Positions 15,511-23,639 of a DNA stretch of 26,709 nucleotides are shown here, piece by piece; position 1 is the first letter of the stretch; the number at the start of each line of letters is the position of its first letter. Source of the stretch: Candidatus Egaibacter danicus (GTDB lineage Bacteria > Pseudomonadota > Gammaproteobacteria > Burkholderiales > Burkholderiaceae); assembly GCA_011391115.1 (NCBI GenBank), contig JAABRC010000004.1, positions 1 to 26,709 on the forward strand, in the 5' to 3' direction. The position numbers were made by a program, and so were the translations under genes. The notes beneath the pieces were generated by a model that saw nothing but the letters and a program-made list of their open reading frames with translations, did not search any database and was not told the origin of the DNA.

Positions 15511-16479
15511 TCAGCGTTCTTTGAGATAGGGCTTGCCGAGCGCCTGAGGTGCCACGGCCTTGCCGATGAAGCCCGCGAGCAGCACCACCGTCAGAAGATA
15601 GGGTAGGGCCTGCACCGCCTGAACGGGTACTTCGCCAATACCGGGCAAACTCACGCCCTGCAGGCGAATGGCAACGGCGTCCAGAAAACCGAATAACAGA
15701 CAGGCCCAGAAGGCACCCACCGGATGCCATTTGCCGAAAATCATGGCGGCCAGCGCCATGAAGCCACGCCCTGCCGTCATGTTCGGTACAAATGAGGCGT
15801 TTTGGGCCAGCACCAGGTAACTGCCCGCCAATCCGCACAGCAAACCATTCAGCGTGATCGCCGCATAACGCATACCTTTGACCGACACACCGGCCGCATC
15901 CACCATGTGGGCGTTTTCACCCACAGCGCGCAAGCGAAGGCCAAAACGCGTCCGGTACAACAGCCACCAGACTGCTGGCACCAGCAACAAGGTGCAATAC
16001 ACCATGATGTTGTGACTCAGCAAGCCCTCTCCAACGATGGTGCCCAATACTGGAATGCCCTGCAGTTTCGCAACCAGTCCCGGCATGACGGCCAGCAACC
16101 GGACTTCGGCACTCACTGCCGGTGTCTGCCCACCCTGATGAAACCAGGCTATGCCGAGCACGATGGTCATGCCCGCGGCAATGATGTTGATCGCCACACC
16201 GGAAACCACCTGATCCCCACTATTACTGACACAGGCAAATCCATGCAGCCACGACAAAACCACAGTGACGCCCATGGCCACCAGCAATGCCAGCGCGGTG
16301 GAGCCTGTTGTCACACCAACCGTACCCGCTGTAAACGCGGCGATCAGCATTTTGCCTTCCAGCCCGATATCGATCACACCAGAGCGCTCGGACAGCAAGC
16401 CCGCCAGCGCGCACAAAATAAGCGGTGTGGAAACCCGCAGTGTTGATGCCAGCAGTGCGCCAATCAGGGCGTCATCCAT
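15511..16479 (-). CDS. Nucleoside ABC transporter permease 2 (BMP-type, NupQ-like)
   Basis: Second channel subunit of the BMP-type importer, 322 aa, highly hydrophobic with about 8-9 membrane segments. ALAGLLSERSGVIDIGLEGKML (about 22-43) is the family-defining N-terminal motif and RTRFGLRLRAVGENAHMVDAAGVSV the ATPase-contacting loop. The start at 16479 overlaps the stop region of permease 1 by 8 bp and has a GGAGCATC ribosome binding site; an upstream in-frame start at 16524 lies deeper inside permease 1. This is the last gene of the transporter operon. Confidence 0.93.
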   Translation of the reverse strand: MDDALIGALLASTLRVSTPLILCALAGLLSERSGVIDIGLEGKMLIAAFTAGTVGVTTGSTALALLVAMGVTVVLSWLHGFACVSNSGDQVVSGVAINIIAAGMTIVLGIAWFHQGGQTPAVSAEVRLLAVMPGLVAKLQGIPVLGTIVGEGLLSHNIMVYCTLLLVPAVWWLLYRTRFGLRLRAVGENAHMVDAAGVSVKGMRYAAITLNGLLCGLAGSYLVLAQNASFVPNMTAGRGFMALAAMIFGKWHPVGAFWACLLFGFLDAVAIRLQGVSLPGIGEVPVQAVQALPYLLTVVLLAGFIGKAVAPQALGKPYLKER

Positions 16480-17617
16480 TTGATGCTCCTGGCTTTGTGG
16501 CATGCGCCTGACGGGACAAGGCACTTCCGATGCGCACAGCTACCATGTTCACCCAGGGTGCAATCACGTAGGCCATGGCGCCGGAGAACAGAACGATAAA
16601 CCCCTGCAACATCACCACCATGTCGCGGCTGAAGCCGCGAATCTCGAAGCTGACCTCGGCCCCCCCCTGAAACAGCGCACCGAACAACACGCTGGCCAGC
16701 ACAATGCCGACCGGATGGTTTCGCCCAATCAGCGCGACGGCAATCCCCGTGAATCCGGCTCCACTGACGAATTCGAGCAACAGCTTGCCATTGACGCCGG
16801 CTATTTCGTTCATCCCGACCATGCCGGCGAGCGCACCCGAGAACCCCATCGCAATCATCACCTGGTGCTTGGGTTTGATGCCGGCATAAGCGGCCGCATT
16901 GGCGCTCGACCCGACGGCACGAAGCGCATAGCCAATGCGGGTATGCCAGAGCAAGAGATAGACACCCACGGCAGCCAGCAAAGCCAGGAAGAAACTGATG
17001 TTCAGGGGGGACGCCGGCCACTCCTGACCCAGCCAGGCCATGAAGTCGCGCATGCTGGTCAGCTTGGCAGAAGGCCCGAACACGGCACTTTCAACCGACA
17101 TGGAGCCATCCGGCTTGAGGTGATTGACCAGCAGATAGACCAGCAACGTACTGGCAAGAAAATTGAACATGATGGTGGTGATCACCACATGGCTGCCGCG
17201 ATACGCCTGTAAATACGCCGGCACAGCGGCCCAGGCGATACCAAAAACAATGCTGGCCATCAGCATCATGGGCAAAACCACCCATGCGGGTTGGCTGTAG
17301 GACAGCCACAAGGCCACCAGCCCCGCGCCGAGGCCACCCATGATGGCCTGACCTTCACCGCCAATATTGAACAGCCCGCCATGAAAGGCAACCGCCACGG
17401 CTAACCCTGTGAAAATGAAGGTCGTGGTGTAGTAGAGCGTGTAGCTCAACCCGCGTGGCGTACCAAATGCTCCACGGATCAACACAGTGAGCACGTCTAC
17501 GGGATTCTGGCCTACCAGAGCAACAACCGCGCCGGCAGCCAGCAGGGCCACCAGCAGATTGACCACTGGCAGCACACCCAGTTCAACCCAGGGCGACATC
17601 GGCTGGTTGGCTCTCAT
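16472..17617 (-). CDS. Nucleoside ABC transporter permease 1 (BMP-type, NupP-like)
   Basis: First channel subunit, 381 aa, longer than its partner as usual for this pair. Hydrophobic segments begin at about residue 15; GLAVAVAFHGGLFNIGGEGQ (about 78-97) is the hallmark of the subfamily, RIGYALRAVGSSANAAAYAGI the coupling loop, and FVSGAGFTGIAVALIGRNHP a conserved C-terminal stretch. The ATG at 17617 overlaps the ATPase stop by 4 bp (ATGA), which decides the start over an open frame reaching 17662. Tight overlaps on both sides show a translationally coupled ATPase-permease-permease unit. Confidence 0.93.
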   Translation of the reverse strand: MRANQPMSPWVELGVLPVVNLLVALLAAGAVVALVGQNPVDVLTVLIRGAFGTPRGLSYTLYYTTTFIFTGLAVAVAFHGGLFNIGGEGQAIMGGLGAGLVALWLSYSQPAWVVLPMMLMASIVFGIAWAAVPAYLQAYRGSHVVITTIMFNFLASTLLVYLLVNHLKPDGSMSVESAVFGPSAKLTSMRDFMAWLGQEWPASPLNISFFLALLAAVGVYLLLWHTRIGYALRAVGSSANAAAYAGIKPKHQVMIAMGFSGALAGMVGMNEIAGVNGKLLLEFVSGAGFTGIAVALIGRNHPVGIVLASVLFGALFQGGAEVSFEIRGFSRDMVVMLQGFIVLFSGAMAYVIAPWVNMVAVRIGSALSRQAHATKPGASNG

Positions 17618-19185
17618 GCAGCACTTCCCAACATGAGCATCCCCAATTTGGACTCGGTGCACTGGGCAATTGGCAACTCGCCCGTCACCCGCCCCTGATT
17701 CAACACGATGACCCGATCAGACAGGGCCAGAATTTCGTCCAGCTCACTGGACACGACGAGCACCGCACAACCCGAATCACGCATGGAACGCAACTGCGAG
17801 TAAATGAATTCGATGGCACCAATATCCACACCGCGGGTGGGCTGCCCCACCAGCAGCACCTTCGGTGACTGTCCCAACTCCCGCGCCAGCACCAGTTTTT
17901 GCTGGTTACCACCCGAGAAACTGGCGCTGAGCAGCCGGTCGTTACGTGGACGGACGTCAAAACGTTCCATCAAGTCCGAAGTGGCCTTGCGCATCTCATC
18001 ATGCCGCATCCAGCCCGCCCGGCAATAGTGCGGCAGCCACTCATACCCAAGAACCGCCGACTCCCATGCCTCGAAACTCATCACCATGGCCCGCTCATGC
18101 CGGTCCTCCGGCACATGTGCGACACCCAGCCTGCGGGCCGTTCGTGGATCGATCCAGGCCTTGGCATCAAACACCGTGCCACCCACTTCCAGATGCCCCT
18201 CTTGCGGCGCCAGCAAACCAGACAACACTTCCAGCATCTCGCTTTGGCCATTTCCGGACACCCCGGCGATACCGACGATTTCGCCCGCCCGGAGGTCCAC
18301 ATCGAGCCCATGAAGACGCGTCACCTTCAGGTCATCACGTACCACGACCCCTTTAACCCGCATAAGAACCTCACCCGCTGGTTTGGTAGCGTCTCCCTGG
18401 CGACCCATGTGCACCTTGCGGCCCACCATGGCTTCGGCCAGGCTTTCGATGGAAGTCTGCGAAATAGCCACTTCCTGCACGACGCGGCCGCCACGCATCA
18501 CGGTGACATGGTCACACAGGCGCATAACCTCCTTGAGCTTGTGCGTGATCAACAGGATGGTGGTGCCCTGCTCCCGCAGTCGGGACAGCACACCAAACAA
18601 TTGCTCGGTTTCCTGCGGCGTCAACACAGCCGTCGGCTCATCCAGAATCAGGATTTTGGCGCCGCGGTACAGGGCTTTCAGAATCTCCAGCCGCTGTCGG
18701 TCACCCACCGGAAGGCTGTCCACGCGTGCATCCAGCTCCACCTTCAGGCCGGTGGAGTCGATCAATTCCTTGAGCTTGCTGCGAACGGTTCCTTCGGCAC
18801 GCGAGAGTAGAAAACTGGGCTCGGCGCCCAGCATCACGTTCTCCAGCGCAGTCAGCGTATCCACCAGCATGAAGTGCTGGTGGACCATGCCAATCCCCAG
18901 GGAGATGGCGTCATGGGCGTTGCGGATCGTCGCCGCACGCCCCGCCACCTTGATCGTGCCGGTGTCAGCCGTGTAAAAACCGTACAGAACCGACATCAAG
19001 GTGCTCTTGCCAGCACCGTTTTCGCCCACGATACCGTGCACGGTCCCTGCCATAACCTTCAAATCAACTTCGCTGTTGGCCTGCACTGCACCAAAGCGTT
19101 TGTTGATGCCCAACATTTCCACGGCTATGCCAGACGCGTTGGCGCTCCCGACCTCAAGGGTTGGCGCGGCTTGGGTAGTCGTCAT
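17614..19185 (-). CDS. Nucleoside ABC transporter ATP-binding protein (BMP-type, NupO-like)
   Basis: A 523-aa double ATPase energising the importer. NBD1 is canonical: Walker A GENGAGKST (54-62), signature LPVGDRQRLEI, Walker [16 protein letters not shown] and a switch His in LLITHK. NBD2 has GVSGNGQSE in place of Walker A, an intact signature SFSGGNQQKL and a degenerate Walker B VLLVGQPTRGVD, where the Asp-Glu of ILDEP is Gly-Gln. As I remember the family, NBD2 is often degenerate this way, so only one of the two ATP sites probably hydrolyses. A hairpin precedes the gene (19202-19231), which may lower its expression relative to the binding protein. Substrate (nucleosides) is inferred from the family and the adjacent salvage genes. 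Confidence 0.93.
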   Translation of the reverse strand: MTTTQAAPTLEVGSANASGIAVEMLGINKRFGAVQANSEVDLKVMAGTVHGIVGENGAGKSTLMSVLYGFYTADTGTIKVAGRAATIRNAHDAISLGIGMVHQHFMLVDTLTALENVMLGAEPSFLLSRAEGTVRSKLKELIDSTGLKVELDARVDSLPVGDRQRLEILKALYRGAKILILDEPTAVLTPQETEQLFGVLSRLREQGTTILLITHKLKEVMRLCDHVTVMRGGRVVQEVAISQTSIESLAEAMVGRKVHMGRQGDATKPAGEVLMRVKGVVVRDDLKVTRLHGLDVDLRAGEIVGIAGVSGNGQSEMLEVLSGLLAPQEGHLEVGGTVFDAKAWIDPRTARRLGVAHVPEDRHERAMVMSFEAWESAVLGYEWLPHYCRAGWMRHDEMRKATSDLMERFDVRPRNDRLLSASFSGGNQQKLVLARELGQSPKVLLVGQPTRGVDIGAIEFIYSQLRSMRDSGCAVLVVSSELDEILALSDRVIVLNQGRVTGELPIAQCTESKLGMLMLGSAA

Positions 19186-19201
19186 GCGGTCAAAGTCAAA
19201 A

Positions 19202-19231
19202 AGACCAGGAGCGGATCACCGGCCCTGGTCT
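19202..19231 (-). terminator. Intercistronic hairpin between binding protein and ATPase genes
   Basis: AGACCAGG (19202-19209) pairs perfectly with CCTGGTCT (19224-19231) around a 14-base loop. On the minus strand the stem is followed directly by TTTTTGA, a short U-run; the plus strand also has GTTTTT after it. Partial termination here would give more binding protein than membrane components, as is common in ABC importers. Confidence 0.7.
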
Positions 19232-19254
19232 GTTTTTACCCTGTCGCCTCAGTC

Positions 19255-20310
19255 TCAGTATTTGCAGGCGTTGTCGGCCATGTAATCAGCCACCTTGATT
19301 TTGCCGCTGATGATGTCAGCCTTGGCGGCCTCCACTTTGGTTTTCATGTCTTCTGTAACCAGCTTGGCGTTGTTGTCGTCCATCGCGTAATCAACGCCGC
19401 CTTCTTTCAGGCCGAGAACGGAAACGCCAGGCGTGTGGCCTTTGGCTACGTTGTACACAGCGACGTCCACACGCTTGAGCATGGATGTCAGCATGGTGCC
19501 GGGCTGAATGTGGTTTTGGTTGCTATCCACGCCGATTGCCAGTTTCTTGGCATCCTTGGCAGCCTGATAGACACCCATACCCGTTCCGCCGGCAGCAGCG
19601 AACACCACGTCAGCGCCTTTGGAGAATTGCGCTTTGGCCAGTTCACCACCGCGGGCAGGATCGTTCCATGCCGCACCCGTGGTGCCGGTCATGTTGGCGA
19701 AAACCTGTGTTTTAGGCTTTGCAAACTTGGCGCCCTGCTCGTACCCGCACTGGAATTTACGGATCAACGGAATGTCCATACCGCCCACAAAACCGACTTT
19801 GCCCGATTTGCTGGCCAGGGCTGCCATGGCGCCAACCAGGAAGCTGCCTTCCTGCTCCTTGAACACCACAGACTGCACGTTGGGCTGATTGACAACCATA
19901 TCAATGATGGCGAACTGCAACTTCGGAAAGTCTTTGGCTACTTTTTCGATGCTCTCTGCCTGACCGAAACCGATGCCGATGATCGGGCTGGCACCACGCT
20001 CAGCCATGCGGCGAATCGCCTGCTCACGCTGGGATTCATTGGCGATTTCGAACTCCAGGTAAGTTTTGCCGGTTTCCTTCTTCCACAGCTCCATGCCGTC
20101 GTAGGCCGCCTGGTTGAATGATTTATCAAACTTGCCGCCCATGTCAAAAATGATGGCGGGCTCTGGCACGGCAGGTGCTGCGGCCACGGGAGCGGATGCA
20201 GGCGCGGCCGCAGGGGCAGGCGCAGCCTCCTCTTTTTTGCCACAGCCAACGAGAGCAGCTGCCAGCACAACTGAAATCAGGCTCAATGAGGGGGTGAGTT
20301 TCATGTTCAT
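19255..20310 (-). CDS. BMP-family substrate-binding lipoprotein (PnrA-like) of nucleoside importer
   Basis: A 351-aa lipoprotein that captures nucleosides and delivers them to the permeases. The signal peptide ends in a lipobox LVGC followed by an Ala/Pro linker of about 30 residues (EEAAPAPAAAPASAPV), an unusually long flexible tether. The binding domain has the BMP signatures IIFDMGGKFDKSFNQAAYDG, IGIGFGQAESI, GFVGGMDIPLIRKFQCGYEQGAK and the purine-pocket-like FAAAGGTGMGVYQAAKD. The start at 20310 (ATG) or 20304 gives the signal peptide; an open frame to 20379 does not. It is the first gene of the transport operon and is divergent from adenosine deaminase, supporting purine nucleosides as substrate. 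Confidence 0.93.
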   Translation of the reverse strand: MNMKLTPSLSLISVVLAAALVGCGKKEEAAPAPAAAPASAPVAAAPAVPEPAIIFDMGGKFDKSFNQAAYDGMELWKKETGKTYLEFEIANESQREQAIRRMAERGASPIIGIGFGQAESIEKVAKDFPKLQFAIIDMVVNQPNVQSVVFKEQEGSFLVGAMAALASKSGKVGFVGGMDIPLIRKFQCGYEQGAKFAKPKTQVFANMTGTTGAAWNDPARGGELAKAQFSKGADVVFAAAGGTGMGVYQAAKDAKKLAIGVDSNQNHIQPGTMLTSMLKRVDVAVYNVAKGHTPGVSVLGLKEGGVDYAMDDNNAKLVTEDMKTKVEAAKADIISGKIKVADYMADNACKY

Positions 20311-20402
20311 AGGTTCTTTCGGTTTATCAGAAAAAGGGTTGGCAAATTTAAGATGCAGTATGAAGAATAACTGATTCAAGCTTGATCGACAATGATCCCA
20401 TC

Positions 20403-21464
20403 ATGACGTCTGTTCGCACTGACACCCATACGACAGCCCCTGACTGGCGGGCATTGCCCAAGGTCTTGCTGCACGAGCACCTTGATGGCGGCCTGCGCCC
20501 GCAAACCCTGCTCGACCTGTGCCGAGAACAGAATCTGGCCGTACCCGCTGACGATGCCCCATCGCTGGCAGCATGGATGCAGGCCAACGCTAACTCAGGC
20601 AGTCTGGAGCGCTACCTGCAGGGTTTTGCCTTGACGGTTGCGGCCATGGCGACCCCGCAGGCCTGCGAGCGCGTGGCGTTTGAGGCGGCTGAAGATGCGC
20701 GGCTGGACGGCTGCGTGTTGGCCGAATTCCGCATGGCACCCCTGTTGCTGGAAGCGTTTGGCCTGTCGGGGGAAGCCGTCGTGGAAGCCCTGGCACGTGG
20801 TTTGGCACGAAGCACCCTGCCCTGCGGCTTGATTGTCTGCGCCATGCGTATGGAGAGTCCGCAGGAAACCGCCCGCGCGGCCCGGCTGGCTGCACGCTAC
20901 AAAGGCCAGGGTGTGATTGGTTTTGACATTGCCGGCGCCGAGCGGGAATTCCCACCCGGGCTTCACGCCGATGCTTTTGCCATTGCCCGGGAAGCGGGCC
21001 TGGGCCTGACCTGCCATGCCGGCGAAGCCGACATCGGGGCCCGTGTGCTGGAAGCCGCGGCTGTGGGCGCCACGCGCATCGGCCACGGCGTGAACATCAT
21101 GCTGCCGCCAGGAGCCCCCGGCCAGACGGAACAAGTGAAAGCGGCCCGGGAGCTGGGCCTGCATTTCGAGGTGTGCCCCACCAGCAATGTGCACACGGGC
21201 GCGGTGGCGTCGCTGGCTGCGCACCCGATTGGCGCCATGGTGCGGGCCGGGCTGTCGGTATCCTGCTCGACGGACAACCGGCTGATGTCCGGTGTGACAC
21301 TCAGCCAAGAGCTTCAAGCGATACACGACATCAACGGCATCACGCTCGACCAGATCGGAACCATGATGCGTCAGGCCGCAGGGGCCTCCTTCATGCCCGC
21401 CGACGTCCGCACGACTGCCGCGCAGGCCATGAGCCGCTGGGACAGCCCGGCAGGCGTGCTCTAG
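20403..21464 (+). CDS. add: Adenosine deaminase
   Basis: Zn-dependent hydrolase turning adenosine or deoxyadenosine into inosine or deoxyinosine plus ammonia. The 353-aa TIM barrel shows the zinc His pair in LLHEHLDGGLRP, the CHAGE motif (His/Glu of the active site), ATRIGHGVNI (Zn ligand His) and CSTDNRLMSGVTLSQE (catalytic Asp). The HEHLDGG variant (rather than HCHLDGS) is seen in a subgroup of bacterial enzymes. The ATG at 20403 is used; an in-frame TTG at 20382 is possible and neither has a clear ribosome binding site. Its stop codon overlaps that of the convergent psuG in a shared CTAG. Confidence 0.9.
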   Translation: MTSVRTDTHTTAPDWRALPKVLLHEHLDGGLRPQTLLDLCREQNLAVPADDAPSLAAWMQANANSGSLERYLQGFALTVAAMATPQACERVAFEAAEDARLDGCVLAEFRMAPLLLEAFGLSGEAVVEALARGLARSTLPCGLIVCAMRMESPQETARAARLAARYKGQGVIGFDIAGAEREFPPGLHADAFAIAREAGLGLTCHAGEADIGARVLEAAAVGATRIGHGVNIMLPPGAPGQTEQVKAARELGLHFEVCPTSNVHTGAVASLAAHPIGAMVRAGLSVSCSTDNRLMSGVTLSQELQAIHDINGITLDQIGTMMRQAAGASFMPADVRTTAAQAMSRWDSPAGVL

Positions 21465-22408
21465 GCGGGTTTGCTGGCAGACAACGCTTCGTATTCACGA
21501 GCGTACTCGCAGGCAATAGCCGCCGCCAGCCGCGCGTTGTTCAGCACCAGCTGGATATTGGACGACAGGCTGTTGCCGCCGGTCAATTCGTTCACTCGCG
21601 CCAGCAAAAACGGGGTCGATTCCTTGCCACCAATGCCCTGCTGCTGCGCCTCTCTCAAAGCCTGCTCAATCGCACCATCAATGGCTGCACGTGGCATGGC
21701 AAAGGCTTCGGGTATCGGGTTGGCCACCACCATGCCACCGTGCAATTTCATCGCCCACTTCGCATGCATGACCCGTGCGATGTCAGCCGCGGTATCGAGC
21801 TGGTAGTCCACCTTGAATTCACTGTCGCGCGTGAAAAAAGCCGGCAGCCAGGGCGTCTGGTAGCCCACTACCGGCACGCCATGGGTTTCCAGATACTCCA
21901 GCGTGAGGCGCAAATCGAGGATGGATTTGGCTCCGGCGCAGACCACCGCCACCGGTGTCTGGGCCAGCTCCTGCAGGTCGGCCGACACGTCAAAACTCTG
22001 CTGCGCGCCGCGGTGCACGCCGCCAATGCCACCCGTGGCAAATACGCGGATGCCCGCCATGGCCGCGATGATCATGGTGGAAGCCACCGTGGTTGCGCCG
22101 GTTGCGCCCGAGGCCACGATAAACGGGATGTCGCGGCGGCTGACCTTCACCACGCTTCGCCCGGTCTGGCCCAGCGTTTCAATTTCCGCAGCGGTGAGTC
22201 CGGCTTTCAGGCGGCCGTTGACGATGGCAATGGTGGCCGGCTCGGCGCCGTGCGCCCGCACCTCGGCCTCCACCTGCAGGGCAGTCGCCACATTTTGCGG
22301 ATACGGCATGCCGTGTGAAATGATGGTGGATTCCAGCGCCACCACAGGGCGCCGCTGGGCCATGGCCCGGGCCACGTCGGGGTGAATGTCGAGATAGGGG
22401 TTGGTCAT
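21461..22408 (-). CDS. psuG: Pseudouridine-5'-phosphate glycosidase
   Basis: Cleaves the C-C bond of pseudouridine-5'-phosphate to uracil and ribose-5-phosphate. The 315-aa protein has the full set of PsuG signatures: VALESTIISHGMPYP (active-site Glu about 26), VVKVSRRDIPF (Lys), GATTVASTMIIAAMAGIRVFATGGIGGVHRGA, and CAGAKSILDLRLTLEYLETHGVPVVGY, whose Lys forms the ring-opened sugar adduct in the E. coli enzyme. NPIPEAFAMP and GGKESTPFLLARV complete the C-terminus. It follows psuK by 12 bp, the usual pairing for pseudouridine catabolism. Confidence 0.95.
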   Translation of the reverse strand: MTNPYLDIHPDVARAMAQRRPVVALESTIISHGMPYPQNVATALQVEAEVRAHGAEPATIAIVNGRLKAGLTAAEIETLGQTGRSVVKVSRRDIPFIVASGATGATTVASTMIIAAMAGIRVFATGGIGGVHRGAQQSFDVSADLQELAQTPVAVVCAGAKSILDLRLTLEYLETHGVPVVGYQTPWLPAFFTRDSEFKVDYQLDTAADIARVMHAKWAMKLHGGMVVANPIPEAFAMPRAAIDGAIEQALREAQQQGIGGKESTPFLLARVNELTGGNSLSSNIQLVLNNARLAAAIACEYAREYEALSASKPA

Positions 22409-22420
22409 AAAGGCAAATAC

Positions 22421-23503
22421 TCAGCGAAGCAGTTGTTCAACGGAAACGACGGACAGACTGGGGTGATTGGCCAGAGCGGACGTGACGGTCAGGGCCGCAC
22501 ACCCCAGCGCAAACGGAATGACGTCTGGCAGCGCCTGGTTATGGAGGAAGCCGTGCACCACACCGGCCATCAGCGCGTCGCCAGCCCCGGTGACGTTCAC
22601 TACCTCGGCGGCCAGCGCCTGTTGCCAGCCGTTGCCTGAGTCCCGGTCGCTCCAGTACACGCCCCGCTCACCCAGACTCACGATGACTTGCTGCACGCCC
22701 TGTGCGTGCAGCCAGCGCGCGGCCTGCTCGATGGACTCATCGGTATCCACCGGCGAGCCGCAAAGGGCTTGCGCCTCCAGCCGGTTGACCTTGAGCGTGT
22801 GCACCTGGCCCAGCCATGGCAGGATGCGCTGGCATTTGAAGGCCGACACACAGTCCACAAAAACCGGTGTGGTCTGGCGCTGCGCAAACAGCCAGGCCAG
22901 TGCGTCCGGCATCAGGTTGCAGTCCACCACCATTGCGGCGGCGTGGCGCACCCGGTCCGTGTTCGCGGCCAACCGCTCGGGCGTGATGCGCTCCAGAATG
23001 CGCATGTCGTTCACCGCCACCGCCATGTCGCCGTCCGGGCCGTGCAGGGACAAATAGGTAGAGGTTGATTCGCCTGCCAGCACCCAACAGCCCTGCACGT
23101 CCACACCCGCTTTCTGGGTCGATTCCAGCAGGCTGCGGCCATACAAATCGTCGCCCACCGCGGTGATCAGGCGGGTGTCGTTGCCCAGCCGCGCCAGGTT
23201 TTCCGCCACGTTGCGCGCTACGCCACCGGGCGCGCAACGGATGTGCCCCGGGTTGGAGTCGCCCGCCACCAGCACCCGCTCTGTCGCGCCGGAAATGTCC
23301 ATGTTGGCACCGCCCAGCACCAGCACAAACTGCTGCCCGGCCAGCACGTAGCCCTTACCCAGGATGTGCCCCTTCTGGGTCAGATTCATGATGTGGCCGG
23401 CCACGGCAGGGCGGCTGATGCCCAGCCGGTCAGCCAGCGCTTGCTGGGCAATCAGCGGCTCATCGCGCAGGATGGCCAGGATTTGTTGTTCGCGTTCGGT
23501 CAC
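22421..23503 (-). CDS. psuK: HTH-PfkB fusion, pseudouridine kinase
   Basis: Phosphorylates pseudouridine to the 5'-phosphate used by PsuG. Residues about 1-55 are a winged helix-turn-helix (TEREQQILAILRDE, ALADRLGISRPAVAGHI); the rest is a PfkB sugar-kinase domain with APGGVARNVAENLARLG near residue 91 and the ATP/anion-hole motif NVTGAGDALMAGVVHG near the C-terminus. The DNA-binding domain suggests the enzyme also regulates its own operon. A GTG at 23503 is preferred because a good promoter places the transcript start at that codon (leaderless); an in-frame TTG at 23509 adds two residues. Neither has a ribosome binding site. Pairing with psuG supports the function over generic sugar kinase. 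Confidence 0.9.
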   Translation of the reverse strand: MTEREQQILAILRDEPLIAQQALADRLGISRPAVAGHIMNLTQKGHILGKGYVLAGQQFVLVLGGANMDISGATERVLVAGDSNPGHIRCAPGGVARNVAENLARLGNDTRLITAVGDDLYGRSLLESTQKAGVDVQGCWVLAGESTSTYLSLHGPDGDMAVAVNDMRILERITPERLAANTDRVRHAAAMVVDCNLMPDALAWLFAQRQTTPVFVDCVSAFKCQRILPWLGQVHTLKVNRLEAQALCGSPVDTDESIEQAARWLHAQGVQQVIVSLGERGVYWSDRDSGNGWQQALAAEVVNVTGAGDALMAGVVHGFLHNQALPDVIPFALGCAALTVTSALANHPSLSVVSVEQLLR

Positions 23504-23536
23504 AAACAAAAGTATATATTACAAACTTATGTTTGT
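23502..23536. promoter_or_regulatory. Operator-like ACAAAC/GTTTGT cluster at psuK
   Basis: ACAAAC (23521-23526) and GTTTGT (23531-23536) form a perfect dyad with a 4-base spacer, and another ACAAAC occurs at 23502-23507, 19 bp away (about two helical turns). The cluster surrounds the -10 box, a likely site for autoregulation by the HTH domain of PsuK. The binding protein is inferred. Confidence 0.5.
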
Positions 23537-23539
23537 TAG
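23511..23539 (-). promoter_or_regulatory. psuK promoter with predicted leaderless start
   Basis: On the minus strand CTAACA (23534-23539) lies 17 bases from TATACT (23511-23516), 4/6 and 5/6 matches to the sigma-70 boxes. Transcription would begin at about 23503-23504, on the GTG start codon itself. Confidence 0.45.
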
Positions 23540-23565
23540 CCTCAAAACGCGTCGACAGCTATTGC

Positions 23566-23625
23566 GCTATTCAATTAATAGCTACTCACGCATAACCGAC
23601 GGGGGCTGGAGGCCAATTTCATGCT
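23566..23625 (+). repeat. Dispersed repeat, copy 4 (intergenic)
   Basis: GCTATTCAATTAATAGCT followed by ACTCACGCATAACCGACGGG, then GCTGGAGGCCAATTTCATGC. The first 40 bases match copy 1 closely (shared GCTAT, TTAATAGCT, CTCACGCATA, CGA-GGG). It lies between the starts/ends of psuK and the DUF3429 gene. Confidence 0.7.
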
Positions 23626-23639
23626 AAAAAAGACCTTTT

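Noticed and set aside
18874..20121. Plus-strand open frame (415 codons) opposite the binding-protein and ATPase genes
   Set aside because: It spans two well-supported minus-strand genes and the terminator between them; composition is typical of an antisense shadow.
20376..20385. Palindrome TCAAGCTTGA upstream of adenosine deaminase
   Set aside because: It is a 10-bp palindrome containing a common hexamer, with no second site and no clear promoter around it; chance is a sufficient explanation.
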